DNA from: Trebonia sp050013875 | GTDB taxonomy: Bacteria > Actinomycetota > Actinomycetes > Streptosporangiales > Streptosporangiaceae | Length of the DNA stretch: 64,000 nucleotides | Direction of reading: 5' to 3' | Assembly (NCBI GenBank): GCA_050013875.1 | Contig: JBEKEK010000017.1 | Location: 1-64,000 of the forward strand | Shown here: in pieces, positions 7,930-16,525 of the stretch | Numbering within the stretch: position 1 is the first letter of the stretch | Layout of the letters: every line of letters begins with the position of its first letter | Made by a program: the position numbers and the translations under genes | The notes under the pieces: model-generated | Database searches by the model: none | The model's input: the letters and a program-made list of their open reading frames with translations, nothing else | What the model was told of the DNA's origin: nothing

Positions 7930-8784
7930 TTGACTACCGGTCCTACCGTACGTAGGCGGCGACTCGGCACCGAGCTGCGCAGGCTGCGCGACTCGAACGG
8001 GTTCAAGCTCGAGGAAGTGGCCGCGCAACTGGGCGTGGCCCCCTCGACGCTGTCCCGCATCGAGACCGGCAAGGCACCGACAAAGTCGGCCTACCTGAAC
8101 CAGATGCTGGAGATGTACGGCGTCTCCGACCCCGAGCAGCGCCAGGTGCTCGTCGACATGGCCCGCGAGGGCCACCGCAAGGGCTGGTGGGCGGCCTACG
8201 ACGACGTGCTGCCGAGCGGGTTCGACATCTTCGTCGGGCTTGAGGCCGAGACGGCCGCCATCCGCGGGTACGAGATCTCCGTCGTGCACGGGCTGCTGCA
8301 GATACCGGACTACGCACGTGCGGTGCTCCGCGAGATGTTCCCCCGGCACGCCGCCGAGCAGATCGAGCGCCTAGTCGACCTGCGGATTGAGCGGCAGCGG
8401 CGGCTGGACGACGATCCGCCGCTCGAGCTGTGGGCGATCCTCGACGAGGCGGTGATCCGGCGACCGGTCGGCGGCACCAAGGTGATGCGCGCCCAGCTTG
8501 AGCACCTGCTGGCGATGGCGGAGCGGCCCGGGATAACCGTGCAGATCCTCCCGTTCGCCTGCGGCGCGCACGCGGGGCACGGCGGGCCGTTCACGATCCT
8601 CGAGTTCCCCAACCGGTCCGACTCGGAAGTCTCCTATGTTGAGTCGGTCGCCGGCTACATCTACCTGGAGAAAGACCGGGAAGTGCGGCTCCGGGCCGAG
8701 GCATTCGACCGGCTCAGGGCGGCGGCGCTTGCGCCCGGCGCATCCGCCGAGATGATCGCGCAAGCGGCACACGAACTTCGCTGA
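7930..8784 (+). CDS. XRE-family regulator with DUF5753 domain
   Basis: The 284-residue protein has an N-terminal helix-turn-helix (about 13-65, with VAAQLGVAPSTLSRIETGK). A DUF5753 domain follows (about 95-275), recognisable by YEISVVHGLLQIPDYARAV and the REMF, RIERQRRL and LDEAVIRRPVGG blocks. This is the WhiJ-like architecture frequent in filamentous actinomycetes. It starts at TTG after a purine-rich GGAAGGGG. A DUF397 gene lies 69 bp downstream, the usual partner. A developmental or toxin-antitoxin-like role is possible but cannot be read from the sequence. Confidence 0.88.
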   Translation: MTTGPTVRRRRLGTELRRLRDSNGFKLEEVAAQLGVAPSTLSRIETGKAPTKSAYLNQMLEMYGVSDPEQRQVLVDMAREGHRKGWWAAYDDVLPSGFDIFVGLEAETAAIRGYEISVVHGLLQIPDYARAVLREMFPRHAAEQIERLVDLRIERQRRLDDDPPLELWAILDEAVIRRPVGGTKVMRAQLEHLLAMAERPGITVQILPFACGAHAGHGGPFTILEFPNRSDSEVSYVESVAGYIYLEKDREVRLRAEAFDRLRAAALAPGASAEMIAQAAHELR

Positions 8785-8786
8785 GG

Positions 8787-8813
8787 CCCTGGCTACTGGG
8801 GTGGCAGCCAGGG
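8787..8813 (+). terminator. Hairpin between XRE and DUF397 genes
   Basis: CCCTGGCT (8787-8794) pairs perfectly with AGCCAGGG (8806-8813) around an 11-base loop, just after the XRE stop. A purine run rather than a T-run follows, so it may reduce read-through into the DUF397 gene rather than stop transcription fully. Confidence 0.4.
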
Positions 8814-8853
8814 GCGGCACAGAAAAAAAGGGGAAGAAAATGGAGGGAAACGG

Positions 8854-9063
8854 ATGGAAAGGAATGTAGACAACCTGCACTGGTTCAAGAGCAGCGCCAG
8901 CGCTGCCGGCAACTGCGTCGAGGTGGCGCATCTGCCCGGTGGCGGTGTCGCGGTCCGCGATTCCAAGGACCGCGCCAAGACGCCGCACGTCTACACCCGC
9001 CGCGAGTGGGAGGCGTTCCTTGTGGGCGCCAAGAACGGAGAGTTCGACCTGCCGCTGGCGTAG
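8854..9063 (+). CDS. DUF397 domain protein
   Basis: The 69-residue protein is a complete DUF397 unit: WFKSSASAAGNCVEVA near the N-terminus, then VAVRDSKD and a final WEAFLVGAKNGEFD. DUF397 proteins are small actinobacterial partners of DUF5753 XRE regulators; no catalytic function is known. A GGAGGG ribosome site lies upstream of ATG 8854. It is followed at once by a strong bidirectional hairpin and then the convergent second XRE gene. Confidence 0.88.
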   Translation: MERNVDNLHWFKSSASAAGNCVEVAHLPGGGVAVRDSKDRAKTPHVYTRREWEAFLVGAKNGEFDLPLA

Positions 9064-9076
9064 CCAAAGAAATGCA

Positions 9077-9113
9077 GACGGCGGGTTCCCGCGGTACGCG
9101 GGGACCCGCCGTC
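9077..9113. terminator. Bidirectional terminator between convergent genes
   Basis: A 17 bp stem (9077-9093 with 9097-9113) has a three-base loop and a single T-G wobble. It occupies nearly the whole gap between the DUF397 stop and the second XRE stop, and would fold in either transcript. The T-run is poor, as is usual for high-GC actinomycetes. Confidence 0.8.
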
Positions 9114-9114
9114 G

Positions 9115-9981
9115 TCAGCACTCGTTGCCGGAGCTCTCCAGCTGCCGGATGATCTCGTCCAGGATGCCCGGCGTCTCCTGCGGCTCGAAGGCCACGATGG
9201 ACAGCCGTTCCATGGCCAGCAGGTAACGGTCGACGTCGGACTGCTTGTCCAGGTAGAGCGCGCTGGTCAGGTTCTCCACGTAGACGATGTCGGGCAGGTC
9301 CCGCTCGGTGAACCGGAGGATGCTGAACCCGGTCGGCGCCGCGTGCCCGCCCACCCCGTACGGGATGACCTGCAGGGTGAGCGTCGGGCTGTGGCAGGCG
9401 TCGCGAAGGTAGCGGAGCTGCTCAAGCTGGACCTTGGTCCCGGCCACGGGACGGCGGAGCGCCGCCTCGTCGAGGATGATCCAGAGCTTGAGCCGGCCGT
9501 CGCGGAACCGGCGCTGCCGTTCCTTGCGCAGCACGACCAGCCGCTCGGCCTGCTCGACGGGGAAGTCGCCGAGCGAGATCACCGCGGACGCGTACTCCTC
9601 CGTCTGCAGCAGCCCGGGAATGAACTGCGCCTCGTACACGCGGATCGAGCGCGCGGCCTCCTCCATCCCGACGTACGCCTGGAACCAGTCGGGCAGGATG
9701 TCGTTGTACCGGTGCCACCATCCGGGCCGGTTGGACTGCTCGGCCAGAGTGAGCAGCTGCTCGCGCTCGCGCGCGTCCACTCCGTACAGCGTCAGCAGGT
9801 CGAGCACGTCGATCTCGCGGATGGCGTTGCGGCCAAGCTCGAGGCGGCTGATCTTGGATTCCGACGCGCGGATCTTGGCAGCCGCCTGGCGGGCGGTGAT
9901 GCCCCGGGACTCCCGGAGCCGCCGCAGGTGTGAGCCAAGCAGGATACGCAGGACGGTTGGGCCCTCGGAAGAATCAGGCAC
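9115..9981 (-). CDS. Second XRE-family regulator with DUF5753 domain
   Basis: The product is 288 residues if it starts at GTG 9981, eight bases after GAGGAGG; the frame is open to 10047 but that start has no ribosome site. It has an N-terminal helix-turn-helix (ITARQAAAKIRASESKISRLELG) and a C-terminal DUF5753 domain (YEAQFIPGLLQTEEYA, LDEAALRRPVAG). It is a paralogue of the regulator at 7930 and faces it across a DUF397 gene. The long upstream region holds several palindromes that may be its operators. Confidence 0.88.
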   Translation of the reverse strand: MPDSSEGPTVLRILLGSHLRRLRESRGITARQAAAKIRASESKISRLELGRNAIREIDVLDLLTLYGVDAREREQLLTLAEQSNRPGWWHRYNDILPDWFQAYVGMEEAARSIRVYEAQFIPGLLQTEEYASAVISLGDFPVEQAERLVVLRKERQRRFRDGRLKLWIILDEAALRRPVAGTKVQLEQLRYLRDACHSPTLTLQVIPYGVGGHAAPTGFSILRFTERDLPDIVYVENLTSALYLDKQSDVDRYLLAMERLSIVAFEPQETPGILDEIIRQLESSGNEC

Positions 9982-10098
9982 GTCACCGACCTCCTCTGTG
10001 TGTTCCCGGTGCCACACGGCACGGCTAATTTCCCCAGATGCGCTCAACCCGCACGCAATTGCGTCGGCCGGGTCCGACTCGTGCGGTTGCCTAATGAT

Positions 10099-10112
10099 AT
10101 CGCATATGCGAT
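10099..10112. promoter_or_regulatory. Perfect 14 bp palindrome upstream of the second XRE gene
   Basis: ATCGCATATGCGAT is a perfect palindrome 118 bp upstream of the chosen XRE start. It is a plausible dimer operator, perhaps autoregulatory. The 497 bp gap 9982-10478 otherwise contains the 10214-10251 sites and no convincing gene. Confidence 0.5.
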
Positions 10113-10213
10113 TCCAGATCGGCTATCCGACCCTCACATTAGCGCTTAAGGCCGGCCAGCGCACGCCGTCCCGGTGAGGTCCGGCGACGGCCGGGCCGCA
10201 GCCGCCACCGGCG

Positions 10214-10251
10214 TTGTGCATGCACAAAGCCGGAGAATTGTGCGTGCACGG
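10214..10251. promoter_or_regulatory. Paired operator-like palindromes
   Basis: TTGTGCATGCACAA (10214-10227) is a perfect 14 bp palindrome. A second near-copy, TTGTGCGTGCACGG (10238-10251), starts 24 bases later in the same orientation. Two similar dyads at that spacing look like tandem binding sites for a dimeric regulator. They lie between the second XRE gene and the aldo/keto reductase gene; the regulator is unknown. Confidence 0.55.
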
Positions 10252-10478
10252 GCCTTCCCCGACTGGGAGCCCGCGGGTGCCCCGCCCGGCGGTCAGCCGA
10301 CGGGCGGATTTGCCCGCGGACGGAATTGCGCCGTGAATAATCCGCGAATTCATCCGCCCCAGCAACCGGTAAGGCTCACGATACCAGCGGCCGCAAGCAA
10401 TTGCGTGGGCTATTTCGCCGGATCACCCCATTACCCGATAAGGATCGCGCCGTGCGCCCGGGCGTATGATGCGGAGCC

Positions 10479-11432
10479 ATGCGCTATGGATCCTTGGGTG
10501 ACTCTGGCCTGCTCGTCTCGGAGGTAGGCCTCGGCTGCAACAACTTCGGCGGCCGTCTCGATGTCCAGCAGACTCGCGCGGTGGTCGACGCCGCCATCGA
10601 CGAGGGCATCACGCTCTTCGACACCGCGGAAACCTACGGCGGCGCGGGCGCGTCCGAGCTCGCGCTCGGCGAGGTGCTGCCGGGGCGCCGGGACAAGATC
10701 GTGCTCGCCACCAAGTTCGGCCACCAGGGCGCCGACATGGGCTATGGCCCCGCGGCGGGCGCCAAGGGCGGCCGCGGCTACATCAAGATCGCGGTGGAGA
10801 AGTCGCTCGCCCGGCTGCGGACCGACTACATCGACCTGTACCAGCTGCACACCCCGGACCCGGTGACCCCGATCGAGGAAACCCTGGCGGCGCTGGACGA
10901 CCTGGTGACCGAGGGCAAGGTCCGTTACATCGGCCACTCCAACCTGGCCGGCTGGCAGATCGCCGACGCGGCGCACGCCGCCCTGGCGGGCGGGCGCACG
11001 CCGTTCATCTCGGCGCAGAACCACTGGTCGCTGCTTGAGCGGGGCGCCGAGCAGGAGGTCGTACCCGCCGCGCGGCACTTCGGCCTCGGTGTGCTGCCCT
11101 ACTTCCCGCTCGCCAACGGCCTGCTCACCGGCAAGGTCCGCCGCGGCCAGGGCGTCCCCGCCGGCACCCGGCTGGCCGAGCCGCGCCGGGCCGGCTACGT
11201 CACCGACGCCAAGCTCGACGCGGTCGAGGCGCTGATCGCGTGGGGCCAGGAGCAGGGCGTCTCGATCCTGCAGATCGCCATCGGCGGCCTCGCCGCCCAG
11301 CCCGGCTGCGCCTCGGTCATCGCCGGCGCCACCTCCGCCGAGCAGGTAAGGGCCAACGCCGCCGCGGGCCAGTGGCGGCCCACTGGCGACCAGCTCGCCG
11401 CCATCGACAAACTGGTTCCCTGGGGCAGTTAG
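10479..11432 (+). CDS. Aldo/keto reductase
   Basis: The 317-residue protein is an NADPH-type aldo/keto reductase of the YajO/TAS-like group. The catalytic tetrad is visible: Asp in LFDTAETYG, Tyr in the same segment, Lys in LATKFG and His in YQLHTPD. The C-terminal IAGATSAEQVRANAAA is the cofactor-binding region. The AKR motif GYIKIAVEKSLARLRTDYIDL is intact. ATG 10479 follows a GGAG. The substrate cannot be deduced, and no pathway neighbours are present. Confidence 0.9.
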   Translation: MRYGSLGDSGLLVSEVGLGCNNFGGRLDVQQTRAVVDAAIDEGITLFDTAETYGGAGASELALGEVLPGRRDKIVLATKFGHQGADMGYGPAAGAKGGRGYIKIAVEKSLARLRTDYIDLYQLHTPDPVTPIEETLAALDDLVTEGKVRYIGHSNLAGWQIADAAHAALAGGRTPFISAQNHWSLLERGAEQEVVPAARHFGLGVLPYFPLANGLLTGKVRRGQGVPAGTRLAEPRRAGYVTDAKLDAVEALIAWGQEQGVSILQIAIGGLAAQPGCASVIAGATSAEQVRANAAAGQWRPTGDQLAAIDKLVPWGS

Positions 11433-11533
11433 CCGTGGCTTTGGTTTTGCGCGCAAAGAGAATATTGCGAGCAATGTCACAGTAAACAGCGTTAGCCGGC
11501 ACCCGCCGCAATCAGTGATCCTAGTTACTGGCT

Positions 11534-12286
11534 ATGACCATTTATCTGGCACTGGCACTGATCGCGGCGGGTATCGGCGGCGGGGTCGCCGCGTCGGTTG
11601 CCAGCGTCGCCAGCGTGGTGTCCTACCCGGCACTGCTCGCGCTCGGCCTGCCGCCGCTCGCCGCCAACGTCACCAACACAATGGCGCAGGTCTGCTCCAT
11701 CCCCGGCTCGATGCTCGGTTCCCGCCCGGAACTCGCGGGCCAGCGCGACCGGGTGCTGCGGCTGTGCGCCGTCACCGCGGCGGGCGGCGCGCTTGGCGCG
11801 GCGATCCTGCTGCTGGCGCCGCCCGCCGCGTTCGCCTTCGTGGTCCCGGTGCTGATCGCCGGCGCGTCGGTGGTGCTCGTCATCCAGCCGCGGCTGCGCG
11901 CCCTCGCCCCCCGCCCTGGCGCCGAGCGGTCGCGGTGGCGGCTGGCCGCGATGTTCTGCGTTTCGGTCTACGTCGGCTACTTCGGCGCGGCGGGCGGAGT
12001 CCTGATGCTGGCGCTGCTCGCCGCGACTCTCACCGAGTCGCTCATCCGCGTCAACGCGATCAAGAACATGCTGTCCGGCGCGGCCAACCTGGTGGCGGCG
12101 CTCATCTTCGCCCGCTACGCCCCGGTCGACTGGGCTTTCGTGCCGCTGCTCGCGCTCGGCTTCGGCGTCGGCAGCTATACCGGGCAGCAGTTGGCCAGGC
12201 ACCTGCCGGTCCGGGTGCTGCGGGCCGTCGTCGCCGTCGCCGGCCTGGCCCTGGCGGTCAAGCTCGGCGTGAGCGCCTACCGCTGA
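11534..12286 (+). CDS. TauE/SafE family membrane transporter
   Basis: The 250-residue hydrophobic protein has about seven to eight predicted membrane spans. It shows the family pattern of an N-terminal GGG(V/A) loop, ANVTNTMAQVCSIPGS in the first half, and a repeated VGYFGAAGGVLML with VNAIKNMLSGAANL in the second. TauE/SafE proteins export or import sulfite, sulfonates or related organic anions. The substrate is not determinable here. Only three bases separate its stop from that of the convergent MATE gene. Confidence 0.85.
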   Translation: MTIYLALALIAAGIGGGVAASVASVASVVSYPALLALGLPPLAANVTNTMAQVCSIPGSMLGSRPELAGQRDRVLRLCAVTAAGGALGAAILLLAPPAAFAFVVPVLIAGASVVLVIQPRLRALAPRPGAERSRWRLAAMFCVSVYVGYFGAAGGVLMLALLAATLTESLIRVNAIKNMLSGAANLVAALIFARYAPVDWAFVPLLALGFGVGSYTGQQLARHLPVRVLRAVVAVAGLALAVKLGVSAYR

Positions 12287-12289
12287 TAT

Positions 12290-13591
12290 TTATTCGCTGG
12301 TGGCCCGCGCCCAGCGTCGGCCGAGCAGTACCGAGCGGGCGGCCAGCCAGCAGGCGAGCGCCGCCCAGACGCCGGGCAGGCCCAGCCAGTGGAACCGCAG
12401 GACCGCCAGGGCGAGCGGCGCGAATGCGAAGATCGCGAGAATCATCGCGCGGCGCATCGCGGTGTAGTCGCCCAGACCGAGGATGATGCCGTCGTAGACG
12501 TACGCCAGCGCGGCCAGTGGCTGCGTCGCCGCGGCGCAGAGCAGGGCGATGACCGCGTCGTGGCGGACCGCGGGGTCGGCCGTGAACGCCCGCGGCGCGG
12601 CGAACGCGAGCGCGATGGTGATCACGGCGAGCGCGCCGCCCGCCGCCAGGCCGAGCACCAGGGTCCGGCGGGCGGCCAGCCGGGCGGCGTCCTGGTCGCC
12701 GGTGCCGAGCGCGGCGCTGACGTAGACCTGGGCGGGGACCGCGAGCGCGTCGAGGGAGAGCGAGAGCAGGTACCAGACCCGGTAGGCGACCTGCTGGCCC
12801 GCCAGCGGCACCGGCCCGAGCCGGGCGGCGACGGCGGTGACCGCGAGCGGCACCACCCCGAGCGCGATCGTCCGGACCGACAGCCGGTGGCCGTCGCGCA
12901 GCAGCGCGCGGATGTCCGCGCCGGCCGGCCGTTGCGGAGGCAGGGCCGAGCGCCGGGACGCGCGGGCGTAGGCGGCGGCCGCCGCCACCTGCGCGGCGAC
13001 GGTGCCCCAGGCCGAGCCGGCCAGCCCCGCATGCACCCCGAACACCAGGACGGACTCGAGTGCGACGTTGAGAACGTTCGCGCCGACCGCGATCCGCAGC
13101 GGCGTCGCGGTGTCCTGCTGGCCGGTGAGGTGCCCGTTGCCCGCATAAGAGAGGTAGAGGAAGGGCAGCCCGAGTGCCGAGATCCGCGCGTACTGGCTGG
13201 CGGCGGCGCCGATTTCGCCGCGGGCGCCGAGCAGCCACGCCACGTACGGTGCCACGAACACCAGGACGACCGCCGTCACCACGCCCCAGCCGGCCGCGAC
13301 CGTGTAGGCCGCACCGACCGCACGGGCGGCGCTGCGGGCGGCGCCCTTGGCGGCGTTCCTCGCCACCTCGGTCGTCGTCGCGGTGGCGAGGAAGATGGCC
13401 AGCCAGGCCACCAGCGACAGCATGCTCGCCGCGATCGCCAGTGCGTCAAGCGGTGACCGGCCCAGGTGGCCGACGATGGCGGTATCAGCGAGGTTGTAGA
13501 GCGGCTCGGCCGCGATCGAACCGAGGGCGGGGATGGCCAGCCTGGCGATGCGCCGGTCGAGGTCGAGCACGGGCCTCACTATAAAACGCAA
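12290..13591 (-). CDS. MATE family efflux transporter, DinF-like
   Basis: The 433-residue protein has about twelve membrane spans in two related halves. The first has LAIPALGSIAAEPLYNLADT, which is characteristic of DinF-type MATE exporters. MATE proteins expel cationic drugs or metabolites in exchange for Na+ or H+. It is transcribed toward the TauE/SafE gene. No regulator is adjacent. A strong divergent start region lies toward the protease gene. Confidence 0.9.
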   Translation of the reverse strand: MRFIVRPVLDLDRRIARLAIPALGSIAAEPLYNLADTAIVGHLGRSPLDALAIAASMLSLVAWLAIFLATATTTEVARNAAKGAARSAARAVGAAYTVAAGWGVVTAVVLVFVAPYVAWLLGARGEIGAAASQYARISALGLPFLYLSYAGNGHLTGQQDTATPLRIAVGANVLNVALESVLVFGVHAGLAGSAWGTVAAQVAAAAAYARASRRSALPPQRPAGADIRALLRDGHRLSVRTIALGVVPLAVTAVAARLGPVPLAGQQVAYRVWYLLSLSLDALAVPAQVYVSAALGTGDQDAARLAARRTLVLGLAAGGALAVITIALAFAAPRAFTADPAVRHDAVIALLCAAATQPLAALAYVYDGIILGLGDYTAMRRAMILAIFAFAPLALAVLRFHWLGLPGVWAALACWLAARSVLLGRRWARATSE

Positions 13592-13711
13592 GGTGATCGA
13601 GGGGGGTTGTTAGGGAACTCTCAGAAATGCTGGATAACATGGTCGCACTTCAATGGTCACGATTCGGTATCGGTGTGGAGGTACGCGCATGCTGGCGATC
13701 GCGGGGCGGGC

Positions 13712-14554
13712 GTGACAGATGCCCGTCGGCTGAGCGGCCGTCGGGTGACGCGTGTTTCCGCCGCCCTGTGCGCAGCCGCCGGGGCCGCGGCGCTGCTCCT
13801 CCTCTCGGCGGGCAGCGCCGGCAGCATCAACCGGGCCTATCGCACGTTGCCGACCGAAAGGGGCGTGCCGGTCGCGCAGGCCGCTGCCGCGCCGGCGGCG
13901 ACCGGGCGCTCATTCGACGGGGTGGCGGCGGTCGGCGCGCTGTTCACCGAGACCAACGGCAAGCTCGGCCCGCACTTCTGCACCGCAAGCGTTGTCAACA
14001 GCGCGGCCGGGGACCTTGCGCTGACCGCGGCGCACTGCGTCTACGACCGGACGGGGACAATCGAGTTCGTGCCCGGCTATGCGCATGGCGCGACCCCCTA
14101 CGGCATCTGGCGGGTCACCAAGGTCTACACCGACACCGCCTGGAACTCCGCCCAGGACCCGGATCATGACGTGGCGTTCCTTAAGCTGGCCAACGCGCCT
14201 GACGGGGTGCCGATCGAGAACGTGACCGGCGCGGAGACCCTCGGCACCGGTGTCCCCTCGGGTGAGCTTGTCCAGGTCATCGGCTACCCGGACGACGCCG
14301 GCGGGCCGGTCTGGTGCGCCGGCGTGGCGAAGGGCTTCAGTGCCACCGAGCTGGAGTTCGACTGCGGCGGGTACCCCGACGGAACCAGCGGCGGGCCGTT
14401 CCTGGCCGACGTGGACGAGGCGACCGGCCAGGGCACCGTCATCGGAGTGATCGGCGGCTACCAGCAGGGCGGGTACACCCCGCAGGTGTCCTATGCCGCG
14501 TCCTTCGGCACCGCGGTCGCGGTCCTGTACGCGGCGGCGCAGGCGGGCCGGTAG
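13712..14554 (+). CDS. Secreted trypsin-like serine protease
   Basis: A 280-residue protein starts at GTG 13712. Basic residues and a hydrophobic stretch (about 14-38) form a likely signal peptide or anchor. The chymotrypsin-fold triad is readable as His108 in LTAAHC, Asp153 in DHDVAF and Ser226 in DGTSGGPF, with a Cys pair around the His. It resembles the streptogrisin or V8-like secreted proteases of actinomycetes. The frame is open upstream to 13466 but that part overlaps the divergent MATE gene and is unlikely to be coding. A further start at 13745 is possible. Confidence 0.85.
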   Translation: MTDARRLSGRRVTRVSAALCAAAGAAALLLLSAGSAGSINRAYRTLPTERGVPVAQAAAAPAATGRSFDGVAAVGALFTETNGKLGPHFCTASVVNSAAGDLALTAAHCVYDRTGTIEFVPGYAHGATPYGIWRVTKVYTDTAWNSAQDPDHDVAFLKLANAPDGVPIENVTGAETLGTGVPSGELVQVIGYPDDAGGPVWCAGVAKGFSATELEFDCGGYPDGTSGGPFLADVDEATGQGTVIGVIGGYQQGGYTPQVSYAASFGTAVAVLYAAAQAGR

Positions 14555-14609
14555 CCCGGTACGCCCAGCCTGGGCCGGATGCCGCCCTGTCCGGTACCGT
14601 TGGGTTCTC

Positions 14610-15848
14610 GTGACCCAGATTCAGCAGTCGTCGGCCCCGACCGCGCACCTGCGGCTGGAACGGACGCTGCTCGTCGTGGGCGTGGTCGCCCTCGGCTTCA
14701 ACCTGCGGACCGCGATCGCCAGCCTGCCCCCGGTCTTCCCCGAGCTTGAGTCCGCCCTGCACATTTCGACCGCGACCGTGTCGGTCCTCGCGGCCACCCC
14801 GGTCATCTGCTTCGGCGTCGTCTCCGGCTTCGCCGCCGCGCTGGCCAGGCGTCTGGGCGAGGAGCGGTTGCTGTTCGCCGCGATCGTCGCCCTGACGGTG
14901 GGGCTGCTGGTGCGCGCCGCCGCCCCGCGGGTGGCGCTCTTTCCCGGCACGATCCTCGCGGGGGCCGCCATCGCGGTCATGAACGTGCTGCTCTCCAGCC
15001 TGATCAAGCGGCGCTGGCCCGAGCGGGCCGGCTTCCTGATCGGCCTCTACATCACCGCCCTGTCGGCCGGCGCCATCGTCGGCTCAGTGGCCAGCGTGCC
15101 GCTCTGGCAGGCCACCGGCGGCTCGATCCTGATCACCCTCGGGTGGCTGGCGGCTCCCGCGGCGCTGGCGGCGCTGCTCTGGCTGCCGCAGTTGCGTCAG
15201 GCGGCCGCCGCCGCGCACCCGGCCGGCCGGGCCGGGCCTGCCGCGACGACGGCCCCGGCCACGATCGCCGTGTACCGGCACGCGCTCGCCTGGCAGGTGA
15301 TGTTCTTCATGGGCCTGCAGTCCCTGATCTACTACGCGACGCTGTCCTGGCTGCCCTCGATCCTGCGCGACCGGGGGGAGAGCGCCGCCGGGGCCGGCTA
15401 CCTGCTCGCGCTGATGGGGGTGGGCAACCTGGCGGTCTCGCTCGTTGTCCCGGTGGCCGCGCAGCGGATGCGCGGACAGCACGCGCTCGTGATCCCGACC
15501 GTGCTCGCGGTCGCGGCGGGCCTGGCGGGCCTGGTGTACGCCCCGCTCGGCGGGGCGGTGGCCTGGGCGCTGGTCCTCGGGGCGGGCCAGAACGCGGCGC
15601 TCGCCCTGGCGATCTTCTTCACCGCGGCCAGGTCGCCGCACCCGGCGGCGGCCGCCTCGCTGTCCGCGTTCTCCCAGTCGGCCGGATACCTGCTGGCGGC
15701 CACGGGCCCGATCGGGGTGGGCCTGCTGCGCTCGGCGACCGGCAGCTGGACGGCACCGGTCGCGGTGCTGCTCGCGCTCACGGCTATCCTGCTGGTTGCG
15801 GGGTTGCTGGCCGCCCGCCCCCGCATGCTGCCCGTCGGCCAGCCGTAG
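14610..15848 (+). CDS. MFS transporter, CynX/NimT-like
   Basis: The 412-residue protein has about twelve membrane spans and the opening FNLRTAIASLPPVFPEL, which is characteristic of the CynX/NimT/YeaN branch of the major facilitator superfamily. That branch includes cyanate and nitroimidazole-related transporters, but the substrate here is unknown. I chose GTG 14610 because it places about 20 residues before the first span. The HAD gene follows 13 bp later, so the two may be cotranscribed. Confidence 0.86.
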   Translation: MTQIQQSSAPTAHLRLERTLLVVGVVALGFNLRTAIASLPPVFPELESALHISTATVSVLAATPVICFGVVSGFAAALARRLGEERLLFAAIVALTVGLLVRAAAPRVALFPGTILAGAAIAVMNVLLSSLIKRRWPERAGFLIGLYITALSAGAIVGSVASVPLWQATGGSILITLGWLAAPAALAALLWLPQLRQAAAAAHPAGRAGPAATTAPATIAVYRHALAWQVMFFMGLQSLIYYATLSWLPSILRDRGESAAGAGYLLALMGVGNLAVSLVVPVAAQRMRGQHALVIPTVLAVAAGLAGLVYAPLGGAVAWALVLGAGQNAALALAIFFTAARSPHPAAAASLSAFSQSAGYLLAATGPIGVGLLRSATGSWTAPVAVLLALTAILLVAGLLAARPRMLPVGQP

Positions 15849-15861
15849 TCGAGGGAGAAGC

Positions 15862-16470
15862 ATGGCTCCGGCCCCCGTCGGGTTCGACTTGGACATGACG
15901 CTGATCGATTCGCGGGAGGCCATCCTCGGCTCGTTCGCCGGGGTGGCGGCCGAGACGGGGATCGCGATCGACCCGGCCGCGGTGGACAGCCGGCTTGGCA
16001 TCAAGCTGGAGGACGAGCTCGCCTACTGGCTCCCGCCCGAGCAGATCGGGCCCGCCATGGGGATCTACCGCTCGCACTACGTCCGGCTCGCCGGGCCGCT
16101 GACCCGCCCGCTGCCCGGCGCCGTCGAGTCGCTCGCCGCGGTCCGCGCGGCGGGGGCGCGGGCCGTCGTGGTCACCGCCAAGCTGGAGGCGACCGCCCGG
16201 CTGAGCCTGGATGCCCTCGGGCTGATCGCCGACGCGGTCTTCGGCGACGTGCACGGCCCGCAGAAGGCAGTGGTGCTCAGCGCCATCGGCGCGGAGATCT
16301 ACGTCGGCGATACCCCGGCCGACATGGCCGCCGCCGTGCTGGCGGGTGCGCATCCGGTCGGCGTGGCGACCGGGTCGTTCAGCGCGGCCGAGCTCCGCGC
16401 GGCTGGCGCGGCCGACGTTCTGTCCGCACTCACCTCGTTTCCCGGGCTGTATGCCGCCCTGGCGACGTAA
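15862..16470 (+). CDS. HAD-family phosphatase
   Basis: The 202-residue protein carries the HAD motifs: FDLDMTLIDS (motif I, Asp9 nucleophile and Asp11), VVTAK (motif II), a lysine in PQKAVV and YVGDTPADM (motif IV). It resembles phosphoglycolate phosphatase-like subfamily IA members, with a helical cap after motif I. The sequence GAGGGAGAAG precedes ATG 15862 and is a good ribosome site. The natural phosphate ester is not deducible. Confidence 0.88.
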   Translation: MAPAPVGFDLDMTLIDSREAILGSFAGVAAETGIAIDPAAVDSRLGIKLEDELAYWLPPEQIGPAMGIYRSHYVRLAGPLTRPLPGAVESLAAVRAAGARAVVVTAKLEATARLSLDALGLIADAVFGDVHGPQKAVVLSAIGAEIYVGDTPADMAAAVLAGAHPVGVATGSFSAAELRAAGAADVLSALTSFPGLYAALAT

Positions 16471-16525
16471 CACTCGTAACCCAAGGCGGCGGCAGCGAGT
16501 CTTAAGATCCGGTAAGGTTTCCCAG

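Noticed and set aside
10123..10365. 80-residue minus-strand ORF over the palindromes
   Set aside because: It overlaps the candidate operators and has no ribosome site or recognisable pattern.
12389..13456. Open frame opposite the MATE transporter
   Set aside because: Shadow composition; the minus strand encodes a normal membrane transporter.
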